Part shown: positions 1-7,744 of the stretch, piece after piece | Layout of the letters: the number at the start of each line of letters is the position of its first letter | How positions within the stretch are numbered: the stretch's first letter is position 1 | Assembly: GCA_000697335.1 (NCBI GenBank) | Contig: JNEM01006442.1 | Span: forward strand, 1 to 10,273 | Direction of reading: 5' to 3' | Origin: Conidiobolus incongruus B7586 | Taxonomy: Eukaryota > Entomophthoromycota > Entomophthoromycetes > Entomophthorales > Conidiobolaceae | Length of the DNA: 10,273 nucleotides | Notes under the pieces: generated by a model | Databases searched by the model: none | What the model was told of the DNA's origin: nothing | What the model saw: the letters and a program-made list of their open reading frames with translations, nothing else | Position numbers and translations under genes: made by a program

Positions 1-31
<31 letters not shown>
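1..31. repeat. (AT)n microsatellite at the window edge
   Basis: An uninterrupted alternating AT dinucleotide run of about 15 units. It touches the window edge, so its true length is unknown. Such runs recur at 2706-2729 and 6372-6398 and are the commonest simple repeat here. Confidence 0.95.
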
Positions 32-35
<4 letters not shown>

Positions 36-1860
36 AAAAATATATAATTTCCTATTTATTTTGTATATATTTCTTTATTTAAAACCAATAATATGTTTAA
101 AAAATCAAAAATTAAAAAATTTCCCATTATTTTAAATTCAAGGTAATAAAATTAAAAACCTTTTTAATTTAATTATTGTTATATTAAATTTTTGAAATTA
201 GAATTTTTATAAAATTATGAAATTTATTTTAATTTGAATAATTATAATTCTAAAGAAAGAAATAAATCTTTGATTTATAAATTAAAAGAGTGTAAACTCC
301 AAAATTGGTAGTTTTGTTCTTTTAATAATATGCACTATATAAATTGAATATGAACATAGTTGTCAATTGTTCTGAATTGGTAATTTTAATAAACTGGAAA
401 TGAATGGTATTGGATTTGAGCTGTAAATAGATTCTGGGCTGATTGATTCCAGAGAAATATAAAGTTTATAATAATAACATGTTTATAGGGAGAAACGGAA
501 AAACTAAATTTCTAAAAATGCATTTATATTGAGCATATATCTATAATCGAATGATTTTAAAATTGTAAACTTGTCCAATTATAATATTTAACTAAAATCT
601 CCCATTGAGTGATTAGAGCATTATACAAAATAATCTCAGAGCCAATGGCAATATTCGAATATTATCATATTTTAATTTATTAACATGGCCTAATAATTAT
701 ATTTTAAAACCTTATACGAATTAAATATTAATTATAGTATATAATATAGAATTAGATGTATTTAGCTTTTTAAATTTTTTTATAATGAGTACTATGATAT
801 AATTTCTAATTCAATCTTAAAACTATTGAATAAATTTATTATTTACAAAATATTAATTTTAACCAATCTGGAATGATAATAGATATATTCAAATTTATAT
901 ATCATTATAATTTTTAATTATTAATATACTTTTTCAATTACTTAAAATCAAATGATTAAATGAGCATAAATTATTTACTTATTTAATCAATTAAATCTTG
1001 CTATTATGCTATATTCAAAGAAAGATTATGTAATATTTATTAAATAATTTAGAAATTTTAGTTAAGAAATTTAAAAAAATTAATAATTAAAATAATTTAA
1101 AATTTATAGGTTAATTATCCATATAATCTTTAAATAATCAAATTAAAATAAATGAAAAATATTGTGACATTATTATTTGCCAATTTTTAATAAATTAATT
1201 AAATTTTAAAAATAATAATGTAAGAATAAAGATTGTAAAAAAATAATTAAAAATACTTCCAATTATAGCATTATGAAAAGTAAGTATATTATCAACATTA
1301 GGTTATTTAATATAATTCAAATTTTTCCAATTATGAATTTGGAATTATAAGTAATAATAAATTAATATATGAAATTTATACTCCAAAATCAATTAATGTA
1401 CACATTTAAATAATTTTAAAACCGGGAAAATAATTTTATTTTAGATGAGTAAACAAATATAAAAGTGACGAAAAAATGATTAAATTTGGTAAGATAATTC
1501 AAATAATAAGGATTTGAATTAATTTTCAATTAACTTATTATTGAGAATGCTACTTTCCGCTTTATCATAATATTCATTTTAGCCTAAATACAGGCAAAAT
1601 TTCCATGTTTTAAGTAATAGATTCATTATAATTTGAGGAAGAGTAATTGAATGATTTTCAATAGACAAAGTGAAAGCATAAAAATGAATTAAATTATTCA
1701 ATAATAATATGTTAACAGGGTGGTACTAATTAAAATATTTTTATACTCAACTTGATTATTGAGTAATGAAATAATCACTATATTAAAATAATCTTTTATT
1801 ACTTTAGAATTATCAAATGGAATATGCTACCAAATACACTAGCATTATCAACAATTAAGA
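32..1860. other. AT-rich intergenic DNA, no gene seen
   Basis: Stops are dense in all six frames and no coding run, tRNA or rRNA is recognisable. The stretch is dominated by short A and T tracts with few G or C. I see no large repeat or transposon end. From about 1820 the DNA grades into the G+C-richer island that follows. Confidence 0.75.
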
Positions 1861-2218
1861 GGATTATCTGATCCCAATGATACAATTCATTAGCATTAAA
1901 TCCTATGAAACAACGCCCAACAACCAAATCTTAACCAGTTCTTCCACAAACGATTATATAGAATCAACAAGTTGAGCAACCCAATCCGATGATCACTGCT
2001 CCAAGCACATATCACATATCACATTATTCCAACCAAATTTTACCTCAATTGCCGATTAGTTGGGACTAAGGTCCGAATCATGAAGCATAATTTTTACCCC
2101 AATTATGCTCTTCCTGAAATTACCAAATTTGAAACTAGAGATTCGGGATTCCAAGTTATTCCCCACTATTAAATCAAATCTCCAGTTTATAAAAAATATG
2201 TAATAGATAAAATTGCAT
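1861..2218 (+). pseudogene. G+C-richer island, possible decayed coding sequence of unknown kind
   Basis: By hand count 1861-2160 is about 37% G+C, against only a few percent in the line starting at 2221, and the edge is sharp. That matches the composition of the one real gene here rather than the spacer. On the plus strand, one frame (codons beginning at 1909) runs to 2217 with only about two internal stops in roughly 100 codons, including an open stretch of 59 codons at 1993-2169. A short quotable piece is MKHNFYPNYALPEI. A second plus frame holds a Q/P-rich stretch with LPQLPI but has many more stops. There is no convincing start codon, splice structure or recognisable domain. It could be a decayed gene, a fragment of a mobile element, or simply a compositional island. 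I do not recognise the product. Confidence 0.3.
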
Positions 2219-2705
2219 AATTTTATATTTATTTTTATTTAAAAATATATAAAAATTTTAATTAATTATAAAACTAGTAATATTGAAAATATTGTTAAAT
2301 TTATAATTTAACAATTTATAACTTGAATTTTATATCATTATAATTATAGTGTTCATATTTATTATAATTAATAATTAAATGGCATATAATTAAGTGTTAA
2401 TAATATATATTGATTATCTTTAAATTAATAATTCGAAATTTAATTATTATTGCAATAAAGTGTATTGCTTAAAATATCGGTGGTATTATTTTTATAGCAT
2501 AATTAAAACATAAATCAATGATTTGAATGTATTATAATTTTAATGTCATAAATTTATACCATTAGACCAAACAATTATATATTAAATTATGGTCAAACTT
2601 TTAGTGTCGGAAATATTTTAACATTTTATCATCCGATCAATAGAATTAAAAAAATTCAACAAAATAAAATTTAATTAAAAAATTTGAAAATTTTATTCAA
2701 TTATG
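2219..2705. other. AT-rich intergenic DNA, no gene seen
   Basis: Extremely AT-rich, with the opening 50 bases containing essentially no G or C. Stops are frequent in every frame. I see no RNA gene or repeat of note before the (AT)12 run. Confidence 0.75.
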
Positions 2706-2729
2706 ATATATATATATATATATATATAT
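2706..2729. repeat. (AT)12 microsatellite
   Basis: Twelve perfect AT units bounded by G on the left and C on the right, so the whole tract including its borders is one self-complementary palindrome. Confidence 0.95.
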
Positions 2730-2938
2730 CAATTCATATAACTCACCAATTTATTAAGTTTTAAAATTTAAATTAAAAAAGAATAAAAAACTTCTCATAA
2801 AATTCTAAATATATAAATTATTTTAAACAAAAAAATTTTTTATTTAAAATCATTGCATATTTAGCCTAATTTTAGGTGGAGCTGAGATCAGATGAGTTGA
2901 GACAAGGTCTTGATAGGTATTTTCCTAAAGTTAGCATT

Positions 2939-2951
2939 ATGCAAATTGCAT
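2939..2951. promoter_or_regulatory. 13-bp palindrome containing ATGCAAAT
   Basis: ATGCAA-A-TTGCAT is a perfect inverted repeat of 6-bp arms around one base. It lies in a slightly G+C-richer patch (about 2870-2990) with no reading frame. It has the shape of a dimeric DNA-binding site and contains the sequence called the octamer in animals, but no binding protein is implied here and chance is possible. Confidence 0.3.
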
Positions 2952-3111
2952 GAATTAGGTTAGTATGATAATCGTGTTAATCTATAAATATAAGCATTGA
3001 TATGCTAAATATTTAATATCTTATAAATTTTTATTATATTAATTTAATCTAAGTAATATAATTTATTCATTAGTTTTTAAATTTATTTCTTTAATTAATA
3101 TTTAAATATTA

Positions 3112-3138
3112 AATAATAATAATAATAATAATAATAAT
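3112..3138. repeat. (AAT)9 microsatellite
   Basis: Nine perfect AAT units, followed by A/T-only sequence and an A8 tract. It is a simple repeat with no coding frame through it. Confidence 0.95.
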
Positions 3139-3195
3139 ATAAAAAAAATTTCTTTTTATAAATTTATAAAGTGCATAAAATTTAAGTAAAAATTT

Positions 3196-3236
3196 AAATA
3201 ACCTAACTGAAACAGAGAAGGGTTATTTTTCAGTTA
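3196..3236. repeat. Two interleaved inverted repeats (order A-B-A'-B')
   Basis: Arm A, AATAACC at 3197-3203, is the exact reverse complement of GGTTATT at 3221-3227, and the match extends one base outward (3196 with 3228). Arm B, TAACTGAAA at 3204-3212, is the exact reverse complement of TTTCAGTTA at 3228-3236. Eight bases (3213-3220) separate AB from A'B'. The arms are contiguous and crossed rather than nested, so two hairpins of 7 to 8 bp and 9 bp compete, or a pseudoknot-like fold results. The loops would have to be lengthened by fraying for a true pseudoknot. TAACTG also matches the Myb-type YAACNG site. It lies beyond the 3' end of the zinc-cluster gene. Confidence 0.6.
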
Positions 3237-3334
3237 TTAATTTTGATCATAATCAATTTTCCAAATGATATTAATGATAAAATATAATTAATATTAAACC
3301 GTTTGGTATAAGGAATTTGACTTAAATTATTGTT

Positions 3335-3340
3335 TTTATT
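3335..3340 (-). terminator. AATAAA polyadenylation signal for the zinc-cluster gene
   Basis: A canonical AATAAA on the minus strand starts 31 bases after the stop codon of the gene at 3371-4051. Cleavage would be expected roughly 10-30 bases farther on, near 3305-3325. The hexamer can occur by chance in such AT-rich DNA, but its position is right. Confidence 0.5.
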
Positions 3341-3370
3341 AAATATCAATTTTCTATTGGTACATTGGAA

Positions 3371-4051
3371 TTAGGCAGGTTGGTAAAAACTGGTGGGTGT
3401 TGATACACGATGATGGTGACTATCTGCATTGCTTATTTTGTAGATGCTAGGACTGCTAATTGCTCTGTCAATGCCCTTGGCACTCAACATCTTGAGCGGG
3501 GGGAGAGTAAGTGAGTTTGCAATGCTTGGTAATCTGATTTGGGTATTACTAGAGGGCAAAGGTGGTGAACTTTGAATTGGGGGTAATTTAGGAAGTTCAA
3601 AATCCGCCTTAGAGAGTTGCGAAGCTTTGGCAAGTGTATCAAAAATAGAAGGCTGGCCATCATTGGATGGAGGGTAGCTACTTCTTCTGGACTCACCATT
3701 GTAGCGAGATTCGGTGCGAATAGTTGGAAGATATGAGGGATATGGATAAACATTAGTCGATTTTTCAGCACTGTGGTCAGAATGGGAATAGGAACCTGAA
3801 TGATTTTGGTTAAATCTCTTTGGCTTGGGACCTCTTTTACATACTCTAGTGGTAAAGGTGCAAGGATCGTTGCGTTTAACACATTGACTGCATCTAGGTT
3901 TTAAATTATCGCACTTGGTCTTACGTAATTGACAATGGTCACAAGCCCTAGTAATTCTAGTTCGTGTAGGGTTGGGATTTTGGTGATTAACGGGAGGTAA
4001 AGCTTCGTTGATATATCTATTTAAAGGATGCATTCCATTGTTCGAACCCAT
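3371..4051 (-). CDS. Zn2Cys6 (Gal4-type) zinc-cluster transcription factor, short form
   Basis: Predicted nuclear DNA-binding regulator of 226 residues. The binuclear cluster is complete: C37-x2-C40-x6-C47-x6-C54-x2-C57-x6-C64, with the typical RKTKCD (43-48) and PRCSQC (52-57) cores and P63 before the last cysteine. Six cysteines hold two zinc ions, and the family usually binds CGG-type sites. A basic tract, KRGPKPKR (72-79), follows and could act as linker, DNA contact or nuclear localisation signal. The rest is disordered-looking, rich in Ser, Pro and Asn, with motifs LPTI (108), LPKL (153), LPPI (156), LPSI (174) and LPPL (183), and a PKA-like RRSS at 122-125. I see no coiled coil and no room for the middle homology domain common in the family. 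The start at M1 has a favourable context (A at -3, G at +4); M7 is an alternative. The gene appears to be a single exon at about 40% G+C. Family is sure; the target pathway is unknown. Confidence 0.95.
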   Translation of the reverse strand: MGSNNGMHPLNRYINEALPPVNHQNPNPTRTRITRACDHCQLRKTKCDNLKPRCSQCVKRNDPCTFTTRVCKRGPKPKRFNQNHSGSYSHSDHSAEKSTNVYPYPSYLPTIRTESRYNGESRRSSYPPSNDGQPSIFDTLAKASQLSKADFELPKLPPIQSSPPLPSSNTQIRLPSIANSLTLPPLKMLSAKGIDRAISSPSIYKISNADSHHHRVSTPTSFYQPA

Positions 4052-4167
4052 TTTGATAATTAAAAATACAATTAAAGTAAAAGAAAGATGATATAAAATA
4101 CTAATTAATTAAAACACTGAAATCAAAAAGAATTTCAGATATAAAAATATAACTACAGAAATTGACT
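4052..4167 (-). other. Probable 5' untranslated leader of the zinc-cluster gene
   Basis: If transcription starts at the initiator-like site, the leader is about 116 bases. It contains no ATG in any frame, so a scanning ribosome would first meet M1. Its 3' part is pyrimidine-rich on the sense strand (for example CATCTTTCTTTTACTTT), as fungal leaders often are. A possible 40-base intron lies at 4117-4156 (sense GTAGTT to TTTCAG), which would not alter the protein. Confidence 0.5.
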
Positions 4168-4169
4168 GA
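4164..4169 (-). promoter_or_regulatory. Initiator-like TCAGTC
   Basis: The minus strand reads TCAGTC, matching the TCAGTY form of the animal initiator. Its A (position 4167) lies 34 bases downstream of the first T of the TATA box, close to the usual TATA-to-start spacing. Initiator consensus in this organism is unknown, so this is only the best candidate start. Confidence 0.35.
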
Positions 4170-4192
4170 AGATATTTAGAGTTCCAAGTGCC

Positions 4193-4201
4193 CTTTTTAT
4201 A
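4193..4201 (-). promoter_or_regulatory. TATA box TATAAAAAG of the zinc-cluster gene
   Basis: The minus strand reads TATAAAAAGGG, a near-ideal TATA box that ends in a G-run and so stands out from the surrounding random A/T. Its first T is 150 bases before the A of the start codon. No ATG occurs on the sense strand between it and the start codon. The spacing fits a leader of about 110-120 bases. Confidence 0.6.
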
Positions 4202-4332
4202 CTCCATTTCTAAATAAATTAATTGATTCCCCTATTATAAATTGAAAATCAATCAACATAATAAATTTTATGGGCATAATTAATCAATTTTAGTTAATTA
4301 ATCAATCTATAACCAAGATGGGTGGTAATCTA

Positions 4333-4337
4333 ATTGG
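4333..4337 (-). promoter_or_regulatory. CCAAT pentamer upstream of the TATA box
   Basis: The minus strand reads CCAAT, about 130 bases upstream of the TATA box. This is a plausible distance for the Hap/NF-Y complex that binds CCAAT in fungi. A pentamer is common by chance, so the call rests only on position and orientation. Confidence 0.25.
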
Positions 4338-4480
4338 ACAATACTGAAATTTGAATTATTTATATCAAAAGATATTTTACAATTGAAAATTAATACCTTA
4401 TAATATTGATGTTATTCTTTTTTTTTGAAATTTAATCCATTACAAAACTTATTAAATGTAGCATTAATATATATATAAAT

Positions 4481-4510
4481 ATATTTATATATTTATATAT
4501 TTATATTTAT
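4481..4510. repeat. 8-bp tandem repeat (ATATTTAT)
   Basis: Three perfect ATATTTAT units at 4481-4504 followed by a shortened unit ATTTAT. The sequence before it is also TA-rich and may contain degenerate units. It is a minisatellite-like simple repeat with no coding frame. Confidence 0.8.
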
Positions 4511-4564
4511 ATAATTTTGAAATTTCAATTTAAATTTCAATCTAAATAAAATTCTAATTGTAGA

Positions 4565-5110
4565 TTATGAAATCATCTCGTTCAAGCCTTTCGCGATTTC
4601 CATATTAAGTTACGCATAAAAGTTGTATGCAATATAGGAATTTTTCCTCTTAACCGTATATTGATCAAAATCTTTAAAGATTCCTTAGAGCTAAATTGGC
4701 AACTTTATAAGATATATGACAATTTATTAATTTAACAGATTTAGATAACTAAAGCATACCTTACAAGTTGTTACCCAATTCCAATAAGTAGGCGTTATAG
4801 GGTACTCACAATGGCAATTCTATTATGATGGTATGAAATTGCCACTTGGTCAAGTTATCGCCCAGTAGCACCAATTTTTAAAACCATTTTTTGACGCCTT
4901 CTAGTAAACCAAAATAGGAAATTCACAATGAGGGTGATGAATTTTACCGAGGACAATTATTTCCCAAATTAGCCAACTTTAATCTATTAACTCATTCAAC
5001 CAATTAACAACCTTTGTCATTATAACTAAATTAACTGTAGATGATTGAATTGTATTGAAAATTATGCCATCACCTAAAAATTTAATGCTATAAACTATTC
5101 TCATTCCTCA
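4565..5110 (+). pseudogene. Second G+C-richer island, possible decayed coding sequence
   Basis: By hand count this segment is about 31% G+C, reaching 35-38% at 4801-4980, well above the flanks. In one plus-strand frame (codons from 4571) there is an open run of 54 codons to 4732 and then further runs of 27, 21 and 25 codons to 4969, interrupted by about four stops where roughly ten would be expected by chance at this composition. Short quotable pieces are RDFHIKLRIKVVCN and KFTMRVMNFTEDNY. No start codon opens the longest run and no domain is recognisable. Other plus frames have shorter runs that also look protein-like, so the frame is not certain. It could be a dead gene or mobile-element fragment, or a spaced regulatory region of the divergent gene. 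Confidence 0.3.
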
Positions 5111-5780
5111 GAATTCTTTTGCTAAAATTAATCTTTAAATTCAATTTTAAGGTTATTTTTATTTGATAAATTTAAGTTTCATAATCAAGCCCCAAGTTCT
5201 CAGAACGGAATTCATTATTTATAGGGACGTTATCGGTTATAATTAAATAGTAAAAACTAATATATACCAATTCTCTCTAGTTTTCATGATATCAATAGGA
5301 ATTAAATTTATCCTTAAATTATCATCAAATTTTGATTAATAGTTATTACTAATTTTGTGATTATTAAAAATTAATCCCAATTTTGTGAATTTTAAAAACT
5401 TGATTCTAAGGATATTAAACTATATATTGATGGTATATCAGATATTCAATATAATAAAATTTTCACATTAATAATATTAAAATGAATTAGAATATTTTGA
5501 TTAATTATCAACTTTATAAGCTATATTTGTTTAAATCTTATTTATAATAGAGTTATGGGCGAATTAATTATTTAATTTGAAAATTAAAAAGAATTAGGAA
5601 TAAATTTCAATAATGATAAATTTATTATATATTGTTTTATCTAATTATATTATAATATAATTAAACAATACTAAATTACAATATCATTGTTTAATATATA
5701 TAAATTATACAAATAGCTTTTCAATTTTTGATTTATTAATTATGGTTTTGTGTAATTATTCATTAATTATTCCGTTATGA

Positions 5781-5804
5781 TAGAGGTTAAATCTCTAGCC
5801 CCCC
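5781..5804. other. Small hairpin TAGAG/CTCTA next to a C6 run
   Basis: TAGAG (5781-5785) and CTCTA (5793-5797) can pair around a 7-base loop, and GCCCCCC follows directly at 5798-5804. Six consecutive C bases are rare in this window. The layout faintly recalls the T-arm and 3' acceptor strand of a tRNA, but no partner for the acceptor lies upstream, so it is not called a tRNA. Confidence 0.35.
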
Positions 5805-5867
5805 AAAAATAATAAAATTATCCCTAATTTAAGTGCCAAATTTGAAACTTCCAATTATAGTAATATC

Positions 5868-5886
5868 AATTTGATTGAATCAAATT
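5868..5886. repeat. Perfect 19-bp palindrome
   Basis: AATTTGATT (5868-5876), a single G, and AATCAAATT (5878-5886) form perfect 9-bp arms. It could be a site for a dimeric DNA-binding protein or a cruciform-forming element. Short palindromes are not rare in AT-rich DNA, so function is unproven. Confidence 0.6.
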
Positions 5887-5987
5887 ATTTAATTAATCAT
5901 TAAAATTTTACTTTTATATGTTAATAGTAAATTTATAGTGAGAATTAGTGGGATTAGAGTTAAGTATTGTGGTTCAGGTATATGTAT

Positions 5988-6042
5988 ATTATTATTATTA
6001 TTATTAATATTATTATTATTATTATTATTAATTCTATTATTC
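5988..6042. repeat. Interrupted (ATT)n microsatellite
   Basis: Two near-perfect ATT blocks (5988-6005 and 6009-6029) joined by a short variant and followed by degenerate units. A run of Leu/Ile codons here is only the translation of the repeat and has no ATG start. Confidence 0.9.
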
Positions 6043-6371
6043 AAAGATTTTCAATTAATTATTATTTATATTAAATTGAATATAATTTTTATTTACAAAA
6101 TTATATTAATTAAAGTGTAAAATATTTTCAAATAACAAATTCTTTGATATTTTTTTTAAAAATCTTATATATTTTATCAAATAATTTGAATATAAAAATT
6201 TAAGTTTAATATGTAACTAAATTTGGAATAATCAAATAAAATTTTTTAAGATTTTTCTATGATCAAAAAAAAAATAAAATCCGAGTCTTGAATTAAAAAT
6301 TAATAATGAGGCGAAAAAAGAAAAATCCGAATTTATAATTTTAATATGCTATTCATTCACATAGATATTAA
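6043..6371. other. AT-rich intergenic DNA, no gene seen
   Basis: AT-rich spacer between two microsatellites, with A and T homopolymers up to about nine bases near 6266. I see no reading frame or RNA gene. Confidence 0.7.
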
Positions 6372-6408
6372 ATATATATATATATATATATATATATACA
6401 AATTTGTA
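6372..6408. repeat. (AT)13 microsatellite joined to a 12-bp palindrome
   Basis: A perfect AT run at 6372-6398 overlaps by two bases the palindrome TACAAATTTGTA at 6397-6408. The AT run is certain. The palindrome may be a chance extension. Confidence 0.9.
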
Positions 6409-7723
6409 AAAGAATTCTAATGTTGATCAATATGGTAATAAAATATTATAAAGTCTAAAAATTCTAAAACTAGCCTCAATTATGATGAGAGAATTTTTTA
6501 TAAATGAGGACTATAAAACATTGCATAATAATGGTTACCATTAAACCATATAATTCCAATAAACATTTTAATATCTCCGGTGTAACCAAGTAAGTTTAAT
6601 TTCCATATATTAAAATTTTTTCTTTTTGTGATCATTTCACCTAATCTTGATATAAATTTTCAATAAAAAAAATTTTAATTTTTAAGTGACTCAAAATTTT
6701 GTAGAATCTATTCATAGTATGAATTGTTTACTAATACTAATTTATGAACCTGAATCATATTTTCATATTCATATAATTAATAATTGAATTATTTAAACTG
6801 TTCAACATTTGTTTATATCAATTTTATAATCCAATATTTGCCAGGAATGACTGTTTAATAGATTGATTATAATGGTGCTAACTGTTCCTCATTTTCATTA
6901 ACTATCGTGGCTTTTTTCTTAATGATTTTCTGTTATCCATATAAACCATGATAAAAAATAGTTTTTTGATTATATTAAATACCTCAATAAGCAGTAATTA
7001 AATTAGCCAAAATATATGATTAGATTAATAGAAATAATTGTATTTTAATTACTTAATTACTTTATATTACACCAGTTTTTTTGTTAATTACTTTGTACTA
7101 CCTTCTTTGAATTAAATATGTAATATCAAATTAGTTATTTTAAATCCCAAATTTTATCACATAATATCTTTAAGATATTTAAAAATTTTAATAAAATATT
7201 AAAAAATTGTATTATAAATTAATATATTTATTATATAACAGTATAACTTAAATAATAATGAAATTTATTAAAATTATTATTTTCTATTCAAATATATTTC
7301 TTTGTATTTGGATAATATTTGTCGAATATATTCAAATACAATATAATTTAAGGTAATGAACTTAAGAAGTATTCTAATAATAAGTACCAGAGTAACATAG
7401 ATCACTATATCTTGATATGACATCAAATATGATCCTTTAATATCTTAAAATTTTTTATATGACTTCAAATTAATAAATTTATAAAAATAGAAATGAAATG
7501 AATTGCCAAAATTGGATAGATCGGACACTTTGTGTAGAATAATAGTAATATAAAATATTAAAAAATTGAATTAAAAAGTACACTCTGAATTAAAATATAT
7601 ATTAAGAAAATATTTTTTTAATTTATCCAATCATAAACTGGTTTAAAATTTTATTTTTAATAAAATGAATATAAATTGCAATTTTTTAATGTTAAGATAT
7701 AAATAATTACGGAACCAAAAATC

Positions 7724-7744
7724 AGTTGATTTATTATATCAACT
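7724..7744. repeat. 7-bp inverted repeat AGTTGAT/ATCAACT
   Basis: AGTTGAT (7724-7730) pairs perfectly with ATCAACT (7738-7744) around a 7-base A/T loop. It is an isolated structure with no gene beside it. Confidence 0.55.

Larger units (their letters stand above)
4202..4564. other. Upstream intergenic region of the zinc-cluster gene
   Basis: AT-rich DNA between the TATA box and the second G+C-richer island. It holds a CCAAT pentamer at 4333-4337, a T9 tract near 4428 and an 8-bp tandem repeat at 4481-4510. I see no CGG or CCG pair that would suggest self-regulation by the zinc-cluster protein. If there is an upstream activating region, this is where it would be expected. Confidence 0.5.
5111..5987. 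other. AT-rich intergenic DNA, no gene seen
   Basis: There is no coding run. A modestly G+C-richer patch at about 5185-5245 has no reading frame of note. The block holds a small hairpin with a C6 run at 5781-5804 and a 19-bp palindrome at 5868-5886, both listed separately. Confidence 0.7.

Noticed and set aside
1861-2218. Gln codons read as stops because of a reassigned genetic code (TAA/TAG as Gln)
   Set aside because: Several stops in one frame could be replaced Gln codons, but the intact gene ends in TAA and has no internal TAA or TAG. TGA stops also occur in the island, and a different frame is more open. Decay or chance explains it better.
2870-2990. A tRNA-like, slightly G+C-richer patch
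   Set aside because: No cloverleaf can be drawn and there is no B-box (GGTTCRANNCC) in the right place.
3484-3882. A 132-codon minus-strand reading frame inside the zinc-cluster gene
   Set aside because: It lies wholly within the zinc-cluster coding region in another frame of the same strand. It has no domain, and its length is expected from the higher G+C there. The overlapping frame holds the complete six-cysteine cluster and the better start context.
5938-6120. A 60-codon plus-strand frame rich in Leu and Ile that could look like a membrane peptide
   Set aside because: It starts at GTG, not a normal nuclear start, and its core is the translation of the (ATT)n microsatellite.
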